The position numbers and the translations under genes are program-made. From Coralliovum pocilloporae (lineage in GTDB: Bacteria; Pseudomonadota; Alphaproteobacteria; Rhizobiales; Cohaesibacteraceae), in contig NZ_CP132542.1 in NCBI RefSeq assembly GCF_030845175.1, forward strand, positions 2,515,501-2,579,500: a stretch of 64,000 bases of DNA, given 5' to 3'. Positions within the stretch are counted from its first letter, which is position 1. Every line of letters begins with the position of its first letter. The notes beneath the pieces are model-generated. The model searched no databases and was not told where the DNA came from. It saw only the letters and a program-made list of their open reading frames with translations. Positions 27,668 through 35,629 of the stretch are shown in pieces.

Positions 27668-29044
27668 CTAGTAGGCGTAGCACTCAAAGACCCGTTCGAG
27701 GTCGCCCTGCCAGTCGCCATGATAGCGTTTCAGCATTTCCTCTGCCGGGGTCTCGCCAAGGGCAACGATATCTTCCAGAACATGCAGATACTGGGTCTCG
27801 TCAAATCCGGCTTCGCTGATGCGATTCCGGGCTTTCAGGCCTTCGCGGGCGATATCGACCACCTGATCCGCAATTGCGTGCACTGTGGTGTCACGGAATT
27901 TCGTTTTCAAGGCTGTTACCGGAACCTGATCGCGGAGTGCCTGCCGTTCCTCGTCAGTCCAGTCCTTCACCAGATCCCAGGCCGCATCAAGGGCGGTTGA
28001 ATCATAGAGGAGACCGACCCAGAGAGCAGGCAGGGCGCAAATCCGGCGCCATGGGCCTCCATCTGTGCCGCGCATTTCAAGGAAACGCTTCAGGCGCACT
28101 TCCGGGAAGATGCAGGACAGGTGATTGACCCAGTCACCTTCATTCGGCTCATCGCCTGCCGGGAGCTGGTCCCGCATGGCTCCATCCAGATATTGCTGGA
28201 ATGTGATGTGGGTCGCGTCATGATAGGTTTCACCACGCTTGACGAAATACATCGGCACCTGCAGGGCATAGTCCACATAGCGTTCGAAGCCGTAGCCCTC
28301 TTCAAACACGAAAGGCAGCATGCCTGCGCGGTTATTGTCCGTATCCCGCCAGATTTCCGAGCGATAGGAGAGGAAGCCGTTTGGCTTGCCATCCAGGAAT
28401 GGTGAGTTGGCAAACAGTGCAGTGGCAATGGGTTGTAGCGCCAGGCTGACCCGCATTTTCTTCACCATGTCCGCTTCACTGGCGAAATCCAGATTAACCT
28501 GGATTGTGCAGGAGCGGTACATCATGTCCAGACCCATGGTGCCGACCTTGGGCATGTAGTTGGTCATGATTTTGTAGCGCGACTTGGGCATGACGGGCGT
28601 TTGTGCACGGGACCATATCGGGCTGGCACCGACACCCATGAAGCCAATACCGAGCGCATCACCGATCTCGCGCAGCCGGGCCAGATGTCCATGTACTTCA
28701 CGGCACGTATCGTGAATTGTCTCCACAGGAGCGCCGGACAGCTCGAACTGACCGCCTGGCTCCAGAGAGATCGCGCCGCCGCCATTTGGATCAGCCAATC
28801 CGATAATATTGCCAAGATCGTCAATGCGATCCCAGCCTAGCAGGCCCTCCATACCTTCCAGCAGGCGGCGGATGCCGTTCTCACCGTCATAGGCTACAGG
28901 GCTGTGATCCTTGATGCGGAAAACGAATTTTTCATGCTCGGTTCCCAGGCGCCAGCGTTCTTTCGGTTTGCAGCCGGCCTCAAGCTCGCCAATGAGCTGG
29001 TCGCGAGAGGTGAGAGGTGTTTCATTGGATTGATCACGAGCCAT
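27668..29044 (-). CDS. gshA: Glutamate-cysteine ligase, plant/alphaproteobacterial type
   Basis: 458 residues, cytoplasmic. Catalyses ATP-dependent joining of L-glutamate and L-cysteine, the first step of glutathione synthesis. The strings RLGTEHEKFVFR, LADPNGGGAISLEPGGQFEL, MYRSCTIQVNLDF and EMRGTDGGPWRRICALPALW identify the GCS2 family seen in plants and alphaproteobacteria. Start ATG 29044 gives MARDQ, matching family length; an in-frame ATG at 29083 has no better ribosome site. In related genomes rsmE usually lies directly upstream; here a 2-kb LysR/TetR block intervenes. Own terminator downstream. Confidence 0.95.
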   Translation of the reverse strand: MARDQSNETPLTSRDQLIGELEAGCKPKERWRLGTEHEKFVFRIKDHSPVAYDGENGIRRLLEGMEGLLGWDRIDDLGNIIGLADPNGGGAISLEPGGQFELSGAPVETIHDTCREVHGHLARLREIGDALGIGFMGVGASPIWSRAQTPVMPKSRYKIMTNYMPKVGTMGLDMMYRSCTIQVNLDFASEADMVKKMRVSLALQPIATALFANSPFLDGKPNGFLSYRSEIWRDTDNNRAGMLPFVFEEGYGFERYVDYALQVPMYFVKRGETYHDATHITFQQYLDGAMRDQLPAGDEPNEGDWVNHLSCIFPEVRLKRFLEMRGTDGGPWRRICALPALWVGLLYDSTALDAAWDLVKDWTDEERQALRDQVPVTALKTKFRDTTVHAIADQVVDIAREGLKARNRISEAGFDETQYLHVLEDIVALGETPAEEMLKRYHGDWQGDLERVFECYAY

Positions 29045-29292
29045 GGATGAAGTTCCGCATGGTGAAGTCTGACTATGCCCCATTTGGGACGGATCTTGTT
29101 CAGAGACAAACTGTATTCGAGAAGACTTGGCAAGAGGAAACTTCGTTTCGCCCGAGGCGATGTCATAAAGAAACGCTCACAAATTTGCGAGCGCTTCCGA
29201 TAAAGGGCGGGAGGCCCGGCGGTGATCCATTGCCTCCCTGATGATGAAAATCTGTCTTGTTCACCCTGTTGCCCGGATGGCGTCCGACGGCG

Positions 29293-29448
29293 CTATCGTC
29301 TGAAGAAGCGCCAACGCGCTTTGCCAGCCTTCGGATGGTTCGCTTTGTCTGCTGCTTGCCCCGGCGGATGATTTGGGCTCTGGCCATGATGTTCAAACGC
29401 ATCCAGCCGTGTAGCGGTCAGTATAGATGTTGAGAAGAGCGTCAGCAT
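29293..29448 (-). CDS. Small ORF divergent from LysR, unknown function
   Basis: 51 codons after ATG 29448, with an excellent ribosome site CAGGAGAAAGAC. Product begins MLTLFSTSILTATRLDAFEH and ends basic (ARWRFFRR). No recognised domain. It is the only coding candidate in the 506-base stretch 29045-29550 between gshA and the LysR gene; the rest of that stretch shows nothing beyond the inverted repeat at 29472. Its position opposite a LysR gene mirrors DUF1127/LysR at 21.6-23 kb. Too short to be sure it is translated. Confidence 0.45.
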   Translation of the reverse strand: MLTLFSTSILTATRLDAFEHHGQSPNHPPGQAADKANHPKAGKARWRFFRR

Positions 29449-29471
29449 GTCTTTCTCCTGTTTTGTAAGTT

Positions 29472-29486
29472 CATATTGAAAATATG
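29472..29486. promoter_or_regulatory. Candidate operator between small ORF and LysR gene
   Basis: Perfect inverted repeat CATATT-GAA-AATATG in an AT-rich spacer, 24 bases upstream of the small ORF start and 65 bases upstream of the LysR start. Suitable for binding by the adjacent LysR regulator; inference only. Confidence 0.35.
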
Positions 29487-29550
29487 TTGAAAGAGATGCT
29501 AGATTTCCAGTCAGGAAATTTAATCAATATGTAAGTTTAAGTTTAATGTC

Positions 29551-30444
29551 ATGAGCGACTATCTGCCATCACTCTCGGCTTTGCGCGCGTTTGCGGCAAC
29601 GGCACGGCACGGCAGCTTCTCTGCCGCCGGGCGGGAACTGAATGTAACCCATGCTGCTGTCGCTCAGCAGGTCAGGGCGCTGGAGGCGCATCTGGGACTT
29701 GGTCTTGTCGAACGTCGGGGGCGAGGTGTTGAGCTGACGGCCCTGGGTCAATCATTCGCACATGATCTGAATGACGGCTTTTCTGCATTGTCCCAGGCTG
29801 TGAAGCGTGTCTTGGCGCAGGACAGTGTTCGACCGGTGAGTATTACCATGACACCGAGTTTTGCGTCTGACTGGATGATGCCGCGCCTGAGTAAATTCCG
29901 TGACGCCCATCCTGATGTGGATCTGATGATTCACCCATCCACAGCCCTGATCGATCTCAAGACAAGTGATCATGACTTTGCGATTCGGTTTGGTTCCGGT
30001 GACTGGCCGGATACAGCATCAACATGGCTGATGCCCACAGTGTTCGTTATCGCGGGAATAAGGGACTTCCTGCCCAATGAGGAAGAGCCACTGGGCGATC
30101 AATTGGCGCGCTACCCCTGGCTACAGGAAGTTGGAACGGAGGAGCAGCAGCTCTGGTTGAGACAGCAGGGGCTTGAAGCAGCCGACGGTGCCCGTGTTAC
30201 GCACTTACCAGGCTATATGGTTCTCTCAGCGTTGAGGCAGGGGCAGGGGATTGCAGCCACGGCACGCCTGTTTATCGAAGATGATATCAAGGCTGGTCAT
30301 CTGCATATCCTTTGGGAGAATGACAGCCATAATTCCGGCTATTATCTGGTTCAGGCGCAATCCAGGCTCCGACCGTCAGCGCAGACGGTCGCCGATTGGC
30401 TGCATCAGGAAGCGCAGGACAGTGCAGGTTCTGCCGGTTCCTGA
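29551..30444 (+). CDS. LysR family regulator, GcvA-like
   Basis: 297 residues. HTH domain about 7-66 (LSALRAFAATARHGSFSAAG then VTHAAVAQQVRALEA) and a GcvA-like effector domain (SFASDWMMPRLSKF, DFAIRFGSGDWP, LPGYMVLSALRQGQGIA). Target genes unknown; the small ORF at 29293-29448 is divergent. Its last 40 bases overlap the end of the convergent TetR gene. Ribosome site weak. Lies in the block separating gshA from rsmE. Confidence 0.9.
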   Translation: MSDYLPSLSALRAFAATARHGSFSAAGRELNVTHAAVAQQVRALEAHLGLGLVERRGRGVELTALGQSFAHDLNDGFSALSQAVKRVLAQDSVRPVSITMTPSFASDWMMPRLSKFRDAHPDVDLMIHPSTALIDLKTSDHDFAIRFGSGDWPDTASTWLMPTVFVIAGIRDFLPNEEEPLGDQLARYPWLQEVGTEEQQLWLRQQGLEAADGARVTHLPGYMVLSALRQGQGIAATARLFIEDDIKAGHLHILWENDSHNSGYYLVQAQSRLRPSAQTVADWLHQEAQDSAGSAGS

Positions 30445-31025
30445 CGTTTGAGAAAGACATCAAAAACCATGCGGTCGAAAGTCTTGAGAGCCCGGTCGCT
30501 GCGCTCGGCTTTCATGGACAGCAGAGAGCCTTCCCATGTATCGGCCAGATAGGAGGCGAGCTCGGTCGGGTCAAGCGTCTGGTCAATATCACCTTGTGCC
30601 TGAGCCTGCATGATCAGGGTCGACAGAAATGCGCTGAAATTGGCAAAGCCTTCTACCGTGCGCATGCGAATATGTTCACTTGAGCCCGACATCTCCATAG
30701 CCAGAAGGCCGACCAGACAACCGGTCTGATAGCCTTCAGCCTCCATCAGCTGGCTATAGCGTCTGAAAAACAGCCGTAGCTTGTCATAGGCGGACAAACC
30801 CGATTCAGCCAGAACAGGCTCCACCAGTTTCTCTCCCAGCAGGAAACCGAAATGGTCGATAATCGCCAGACCAAAAGCCTCTTTGCTGTCGAAATAGTAG
30901 TGAAAGGAGCCTTTTGGAATACCAGCCTCCTTGACAATGTCCTTGATGCTGACACCGCTATAGCCTGATCGCCGAATGGTATCGACCCCAACGTCCAAAA
31001 GGCGTTTTCGTGTTGCTTCGCTCAT
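30405..31025 (-). CDS. TetR family transcriptional regulator
   Basis: 206 residues. N-terminal TetR HTH (about 5-52; GYSGVSIKDIVKEAGIPKGS then FHYYFDSKEAF) and a C-terminal ligand domain of the AcuR/NemR-like type (GCLVGLLAMEMSGSSEHIR). Ligand and targets unknown. The stop codon lies inside the LysR gene: 40 bases are shared convergently. An AATAAC/GTTATT inverted repeat sits 42 bases upstream of the start and is a candidate autoregulatory site. Confidence 0.9.
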   Translation of the reverse strand: MSEATRKRLLDVGVDTIRRSGYSGVSIKDIVKEAGIPKGSFHYYFDSKEAFGLAIIDHFGFLLGEKLVEPVLAESGLSAYDKLRLFFRRYSQLMEAEGYQTGCLVGLLAMEMSGSSEHIRMRTVEGFANFSAFLSTLIMQAQAQGDIDQTLDPTELASYLADTWEGSLLSMKAERSDRALKTFDRMVFDVFLKRQEPAEPALSCAS

Positions 31026-31066
31026 GATCGCCAGCCGCCCGTCTAGTGATTCAGTAACAGGCTAAT

Positions 31067-31086
31067 AATAACCGTAAGTTGTTATT
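31067..31086. promoter_or_regulatory. Candidate TetR operator
   Basis: Inverted repeat AATAAC, 8-base spacer CGTAAGTT, GTTATT, located between the tetR start and the rsmE stop. Symmetry, size and position fit a TetR operator. Confidence 0.4.
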
Positions 31087-31107
31087 TTGGAAAGGAGTTC
31101 TTAAGAA

Positions 31108-31845
31108 CTACCAGTCGCCGCGTGTGCTTTGCAGCAGAGTCAGAGCGGCTACTGCAGCGGTATCGGCACGAAGGATACGAGGCCCGAGCGGTAGCGGTGT
31201 AACGAAGGTCTGGCTTCGAAGCAGGGCTCGTTCTTCAGAAGAGAAGCCGCCTTCGGGACCTATCAGCAGGCCGAGCGGTTTCTCGGGAAGTGCGTTCAGA
31301 ATATCAGCAGGCTGCGCGCCGTCATCGCGTTCATCACAGAAGATGAGGCCCCAATCCGAAGACCATGTGGCGAGCAGTTCTGTGAGCTTGACCGGTTCCG
31401 ACAGGTCCGGGATGGCAAGAATGCCGCACTGCTCTGCAGCCTCGATCATGTTGGCGCGCATGCGATCCAGATTGACCCGGTTGACCTGTGTATGCTGGGT
31501 GAATACCGGCTGCAGATGCCCGGCTCCCATCTCGACCGCTTTCTGAACCATATAGTCAAGGCGGGCATGTTTCAGAGGTGCGAAGTAATAGGTGAGGGAG
31601 TTGGCTTCCGGCTGTGGCCGGGTCTGATGATCCAGGATCAACTGGGTTTGTTTCTTGCCGACAATGGAAATGCGGGCCAGCCATTCGCCATCGCGGCCAT
31701 TGAAGGTCAGAACTGTTGCACCTTCGCCCATACGCAGCACATTGAGAAGATAGTTGGATTGAGCGCGATCCAGCGCCACCTCTGCGGATGCAGTCATTGG
31801 ATGATCCACATAGAGGCGTTGCGTTCGGTAGTCGTAGTCGGGCAT
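31108..31845 (-). CDS. rsmE: 16S rRNA (uracil-1498-N3)-methyltransferase
   Basis: 245 residues. SPOUT-class enzyme that methylates U1498 of 16S rRNA. N-terminal PUA-like region ([15 protein letters not shown]), the [12 protein letters not shown] loop, and the knot motifs [13 protein letters not shown] and [16 protein letters not shown] at the C-terminus that bind SAM. Normal length. Ribosome site weak. Often followed by gshA in this group; here separated from it by the TetR/LysR/small-ORF block. Confidence 0.95.
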   Translation of the reverse strand: MPDYDYRTQRLYVDHPMTASAEVALDRAQSNYLLNVLRMGEGATVLTFNGRDGEWLARISIVGKKQTQLILDHQTRPQPEANSLTYYFAPLKHARLDYMVQKAVEMGAGHLQPVFTQHTQVNRVNLDRMRANMIEAAEQCGILAIPDLSEPVKLTELLATWSSDWGLIFCDERDDGAQPADILNALPEKPLGLLIGPEGGFSSEERALLRSQTFVTPLPLGPRILRADTAAVAALTLLQSTRGDW

Positions 31846-31954
31846 CTGGATGTAAAGGCCTTGATGATGACGATTGTCTGAAACCTACTCGGAAGAAGCG
31901 TCAACTACAACTGACTTGATCGTTACGCCCGCCATTATTTCCAGGAATTTCTTG

Positions 31955-31972
31955 CGGTAATATAAGTTACCG
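31955..31972. promoter_or_regulatory. Inverted repeat upstream of chemoreceptor
   Basis: CGGTAA, 6-base spacer, TTACCG; 86 bases upstream of the chemoreceptor start at 32058. Possible regulator site; no protein can be assigned. Confidence 0.3.
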
Positions 31973-32003
31973 AAAGCGCATCTGATTAAACGTTTATCCA
32001 TAA

Positions 32004-32021
32004 ATTCAGAACATTCTGAAT
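32004..32021. promoter_or_regulatory. 18-bp perfect palindrome upstream of chemoreceptor
   Basis: ATTCAGAA-CA-TTCTGAAT, 36 bases before the ATG at 32058. With a two-base centre it is more likely a protein site than an RNA hairpin. Confidence 0.4.
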
Positions 32022-32057
32022 AAAAGAATTAGACCTTCATTAGCTTGGGGCTTTCTG

Positions 32058-33746
32058 ATGATGACGAATGTCTTGAATGGATTTTCATTGACCAAACTGC
32101 TGCTCGCTGGCTTTGGCCTTGTGGTTGCGGCAATTGTCGGCTTTGGTTTTTTCGCCAATCTTGAAATGAACCGGTTGGCCACCCAGACCGAGAAACTTTA
32201 CAAACATCCTTACGCCGTCGGCACCAACCTGCGGGATATTCAGGTGAATATGGTAGCAATGCACCGTTCCATGAAGGATGTGGCTCTGGCCGCTGATGAC
32301 AGCCAGATCGCGACAGCGAGTGGATTGGTTGACCAGTATGAAGCCCAGGCTCTGAAGCATTTTGAAGTGGTCCGTGAGCGCTTTCTTGGTAATCCGCAGA
32401 TGGTGCGCGATGCCTATGAGCCCTTTGTAAACTGGAAAGTCATCCGGGACGAAGTAATCCAGCTCCGCCGGGCAGGTGATAAGGCAGGCGCCGCCGCAAT
32501 TACCAAGGGCAAGGGAGCCAAGCATGTGCAGAAAATCAACACGGCCCTTGGCGCACTGCTCGATTTTGCCAACACAAAGGGTGATGAATTCTACGGAAAA
32601 AGCCAGGCGCTTCGCGATGAGTCGATCACTGTGGTCTGGGCTGCGCTCGGTTTCATTACGATGCTTGCCATCGGAACGGGTCTGCTGATTGCATCTCTGA
32701 TGAATAACCGTCTCCGGTCCTTGCGTCAGGCAATGGATGATCTGGTTCAGGACAAACTTGATATTCAGGTGCCCTTTGTAGGTCTGAAAACCGAGGTTGG
32801 CGGTATGGCCCGGGCCGTGGAGGTATTCCGCGACAATGCTATTGAGCGGCAGCGCCTTGAAAGCCAGGCCAGCCAGGAACAGGCAGCACGCGGTGAACGT
32901 CAGGCCCAGATTGATGCATTGGTTCGTGACTTTGACAGCAATGTCCAGTCTGCGCTTCAGACCGTCGGTGATAACTCTGAGCGGATGGAGCAGACAGCCC
33001 GCACATTGACGGGAATTGCGGAAGATACATCCGGTCGAGCCAGAACGGTGGCCACTGTTTCCGAAGAAGCATCCGGCAATGTTCAGACTGTTGCATCAGC
33101 CTCTGAAGAACTGTCTGCGTCCATCGAGGAAATCAGTCGCCAGGTCGGCCAGACAAAGACAATCGTGGCCAATGCAACAGCAGCTGCTGAATCCACCAAT
33201 GAAACGGTTTCAAGCCTTGACCAGGCTGCTCAGAAGATTGGTGAAGTGGTTAGCCTCATTCAGGATATCGCCGAGCAGACCAATCTTCTGGCGCTGAACG
33301 CGACGATTGAGGCCGCACGTGCCGGTGAAATGGGCAAAGGTTTTGCGGTTGTTGCGTCGGAGGTGAAGGAACTAGCGAACCAGACATCGAAAGCGACGGA
33401 AGAAATTTCTTCTCAGATCTCAGGTATTCAGGGTTCCACTCGCGAAGCTGTCGATGCCATCAAGGGGATTGCCGAGACCATGGGTGAGGTGAACGAGTTT
33501 ACCAATTCCATCGCGTCTGCTGTCGAGCAACAAGGCGCGGCTACGGTTGAGATCAGTCAGAACGTGCAGCAGGCAGCCATGGGTACGCAGAATGTGGTGC
33601 AGAACATGGATGGTGTGACCGCATCTGTCTCCGAAACAAGCCAGTCTGCCGGTCAGGTTCTGAGCGCGTCTCAGGAAGTGCTGCAGCAGGCCGACGGTCT
33701 CCGTAATCTGGTATCGGACTTCCTCGGCAAAGTACGCGCGGCATAA
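32058..33746 (+). CDS. Methyl-accepting chemotaxis protein, four-helix-bundle sensor
   Basis: 562 residues. TM1 about 12-33, a periplasmic helical sensor of the 4HB_MCP type (about 34-190), TM2 about 192-214, HAMP about 215-268, then the MCP signalling domain (about 300-555) with the same hairpin tip as the other three receptors here. Ends [10 protein letters not shown] with no CheR/CheB docking pentapeptide. Ribosome site GGGG at suitable distance. A terminator at 33789-33820 follows. Confidence 0.93.
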   Translation: MMTNVLNGFSLTKLLLAGFGLVVAAIVGFGFFANLEMNRLATQTEKLYKHPYAVGTNLRDIQVNMVAMHRSMKDVALAADDSQIATASGLVDQYEAQALKHFEVVRERFLGNPQMVRDAYEPFVNWKVIRDEVIQLRRAGDKAGAAAITKGKGAKHVQKINTALGALLDFANTKGDEFYGKSQALRDESITVVWAALGFITMLAIGTGLLIASLMNNRLRSLRQAMDDLVQDKLDIQVPFVGLKTEVGGMARAVEVFRDNAIERQRLESQASQEQAARGERQAQIDALVRDFDSNVQSALQTVGDNSERMEQTARTLTGIAEDTSGRARTVATVSEEASGNVQTVASASEELSASIEEISRQVGQTKTIVANATAAAESTNETVSSLDQAAQKIGEVVSLIQDIAEQTNLLALNATIEAARAGEMGKGFAVVASEVKELANQTSKATEEISSQISGIQGSTREAVDAIKGIAETMGEVNEFTNSIASAVEQQGAATVEISQNVQQAAMGTQNVVQNMDGVTASVSETSQSAGQVLSASQEVLQQADGLRNLVSDFLGKVRAA

Positions 33747-33788
33747 GTCGCGCCTGATGCCTGTCTGACACCTGTTAGCCAGATACAG

Positions 33789-33820
33789 AAAACCCGCCAG
33801 GCTTTACGGTCTGGCGGGTT
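33789..33820. terminator. Terminator between chemoreceptor and Omp gene
   Basis: Arms AAACCCGCCAG and CTGGCGGGTT with a 10-base loop. A run on the left side gives a good terminator for the minus-strand Omp gene; it may also end the chemoreceptor transcript. Near-identical to the hairpin at 34712-34745. Confidence 0.8.
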
Positions 33821-33846
33821 CACTATTTTATCAGATATGAAGGGGA

Positions 33847-34527
33847 TCAGCCGCCAAACAGGCCATCCAGAACCTGGTCTGTATCCATGCTGATGCCGAC
33901 GCGGACAAGGTGCAGCTCATCAAATGTCGCCCTGAGTGGCAACACTGGAAAGTCAACACTGTCTTCCTCGTAGTTCACGTAGAGATATTCCGCGCGAACC
34001 CTCCATGTGTCATCGATAGCCCATTCAACACCACCACCAACTGTGAAACCATACAGGAAATCGCCTTTGCTGCCGAGGAATAGGGAAGAGTTAGTGGCCG
34101 CAAGTACCGACGTGGCGTCTACATAAGATGTGGCTAGGCCAGCTGTTACATAAGGAAGAAAACGATCATAAGTATATCCAACACGGGCACGGATGGTGCC
34201 AATATAGTTGGTATCTAACGACAGAGAACCGGCAAACTCATCCTCCAATGATGAGTATGAGAAGTCGGTATCAATCCCGACAACCCAATGGCCATGCTGC
34301 CAATTATAACCACTCATAACGCCGATTGTGACACCGTCCGCTGCATTGTGAAGAGTGCCGGAACTGATGACGCTGTTGGTTATGTTCGCATCGGAAAATA
34401 TCGCTCCGCCCTTGATGCCGAAATAAGAACCGGACCAGTCGTAGGGTTCTTCAGCATTTGCGTTGATTGTCAGGTTTGAAATTAAAAAAGTGCCGAAAAA
34501 TGCGGCAAGTAAAAGAAAATTATTCAT
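33847..34527 (-). CDS. Omp25/Omp31-like outer-membrane beta-barrel, copy 1
   Basis: 226 residues. Signal peptide to about residue 25 (TINANA-EE), then an eight-stranded barrel with the family strings DWSGSYFGIKGG, IGVMSGYNWQ, RARVGYTYDRFLPYVTAGLA and GGGVEWAIDDTWRVRAEYLY. It is closely similar to the next gene upstream. The last strand HLVRVGIS is followed by 13 extra residues (MDTDQVLDGLFGG) rather than ending in an aromatic residue. Start ATG 34527 has GAGG upstream. Gene and flanks are more AT-rich than neighbours. Confidence 0.87.
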   Translation of the reverse strand: MNNFLLLAAFFGTFLISNLTINANAEEPYDWSGSYFGIKGGAIFSDANITNSVISSGTLHNAADGVTIGVMSGYNWQHGHWVVGIDTDFSYSSLEDEFAGSLSLDTNYIGTIRARVGYTYDRFLPYVTAGLATSYVDATSVLAATNSSLFLGSKGDFLYGFTVGGGVEWAIDDTWRVRAEYLYVNYEEDSVDFPVLPLRATFDELHLVRVGISMDTDQVLDGLFGG

Positions 34528-34711
34528 GAATAACCTCAAAAAACTAGTTTTAAAAACCCCATCCTTTCTTCGTATGCGCATGCGGACAATACAATAAAAT
34601 AGAAAATTGAGTAACTTGAATAAATACTAGTAAAAATTGTGAATTACATGACGATCTATACCGGAGGTATGCAGTGGAGACGGAAAGATAAGCGCTGAAA
34701 ACAAGTAAAAG

Positions 34712-34745
34712 AAAACCCGCCAGGCCTTATGGTCTGGCGGGTTTT
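34712..34745 (-). terminator. Terminator of Omp copy 2
   Basis: Arms AAAACCCGCCAG and CTGGCGGGTTTT, 10-base loop, T run on the minus strand. Differs from 33789-33820 at only a few bases, mostly in the loop. Confidence 0.88.
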
Positions 34746-34770
34746 CCGTTTTATCTCGATGGAGACGGGA

Positions 34771-35412
34771 TCAGTTGCCAAGCAGGCTGTCCAGAACCCA
34801 GTCTGTGTCCATGCTGATGCCGACGCGGACAAGGTGCACGTCTTCCACATCGATTTCAGCGATGCCGCCCGTGAACCGGAAATCTTCCTCAGCATAATCT
34901 ATGTAAAGGTATTCCGCACGAAGCTGCCAGGTATCGTCGATTGCCCATTCAACGCCACCACCAACTGCGAAACCATAGAGAAATTCGCTTTCGCTTTCAC
35001 CGCTCGCTGCAGTGGCGTCAACATAGGCAGTGGCCAGGCCAGCTGTAACATAAGGGAGGAGGCGGTCATAAGCGTAACCGACTCGAGCCCTGGTTGTTCC
35101 AATATATTTGGTCTCGACAGAAGCCGCCCCAAAACTTGTGTCCAGAGAAGAATAGGAGCTATCAGAATCGATACCAAAAACCCAATTGCCCTGCTGCCAG
35201 TTATAGCCGCTCAGAATGCCGATTGTGCCGCCATTGTCAGAATTGCTAATAGAGCCTCCATCAGTCACCTTTGTGTCTGAGAAGGCTGCGCCGCCCTTGA
35301 TGCCAAAGTAAGAACCGGACCAATCGTGAGGCTCACCAGCATGGGCTGGCAGAGCTGCAGCCGCCAGAAAAGCCAATCCACTAATGGTTGAAAGAGCAAA
35401 CCCGCGTGTCAT
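34771..35412 (-). CDS. Omp25/Omp31-like outer-membrane beta-barrel, copy 2
   Basis: 213 residues. Signal peptide cleaved after PAHA (about residue 25). Strings DWSGSYFGIKGGAAFSDT, RARVGYAYDRLLPYVTAGLA and GGGVEWAIDDTWQLRAEYLY match copy 1 almost exactly, pointing to tandem duplication. As in copy 1 the final strand is followed by a 13-residue tail (MDTDWVLDSLLGN). Related proteins in Brucella and Rhizobium are major outer-membrane proteins. ATG 35412 has AGGGA upstream. Confidence 0.88.
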   Translation of the reverse strand: MTRGFALSTISGLAFLAAAALPAHAGEPHDWSGSYFGIKGGAAFSDTKVTDGGSISNSDNGGTIGILSGYNWQQGNWVFGIDSDSSYSSLDTSFGAASVETKYIGTTRARVGYAYDRLLPYVTAGLATAYVDATAASGESESEFLYGFAVGGGVEWAIDDTWQLRAEYLYIDYAEEDFRFTGGIAEIDVEDVHLVRVGISMDTDWVLDSLLGN

Positions 35413-35570
35413 TAAATTGTCCCTCGAATGCTACAATTTGAACACAACGTACAGACCTTCATAATCGATATCAATGTCCTTACGGGGCCTGAGATTGATC
35501 ACGATAGAAAATCGGTTGTTTTTTACGATATGTGACAGAGTTGCATCACCCGGCGCAATCTAAACGATGC

Positions 35571-35604
35571 AAAAACGCCCGGAGCTGTTTTGCTCCGGGC
35601 GTTT
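35571..35604 (-). terminator. Terminator of the formate dehydrogenase operon
   Basis: 13-bp arms AAACGCCCGGAGC and GCTCCGGGCGTTT with a 6-base loop and T run on the minus strand, 26 bases past the alpha-subunit stop. Confidence 0.92.
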
Positions 35605-35629
35605 CAGAATGATTCTGTAGGCGTCGTGC

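Noticed and set aside
29163..29402. 79-codon minus-strand frame in the gshA/LysR gap
   Set aside because: Overlaps the better-supported 51-codon frame in another phase and lacks a ribosome site.
31096..31109. 14-bp palindrome AGTTCTTAAGAACT at the rsmE stop codon
   Set aside because: No T run and short; could be chance in an AT-rich end, so not listed as a feature.
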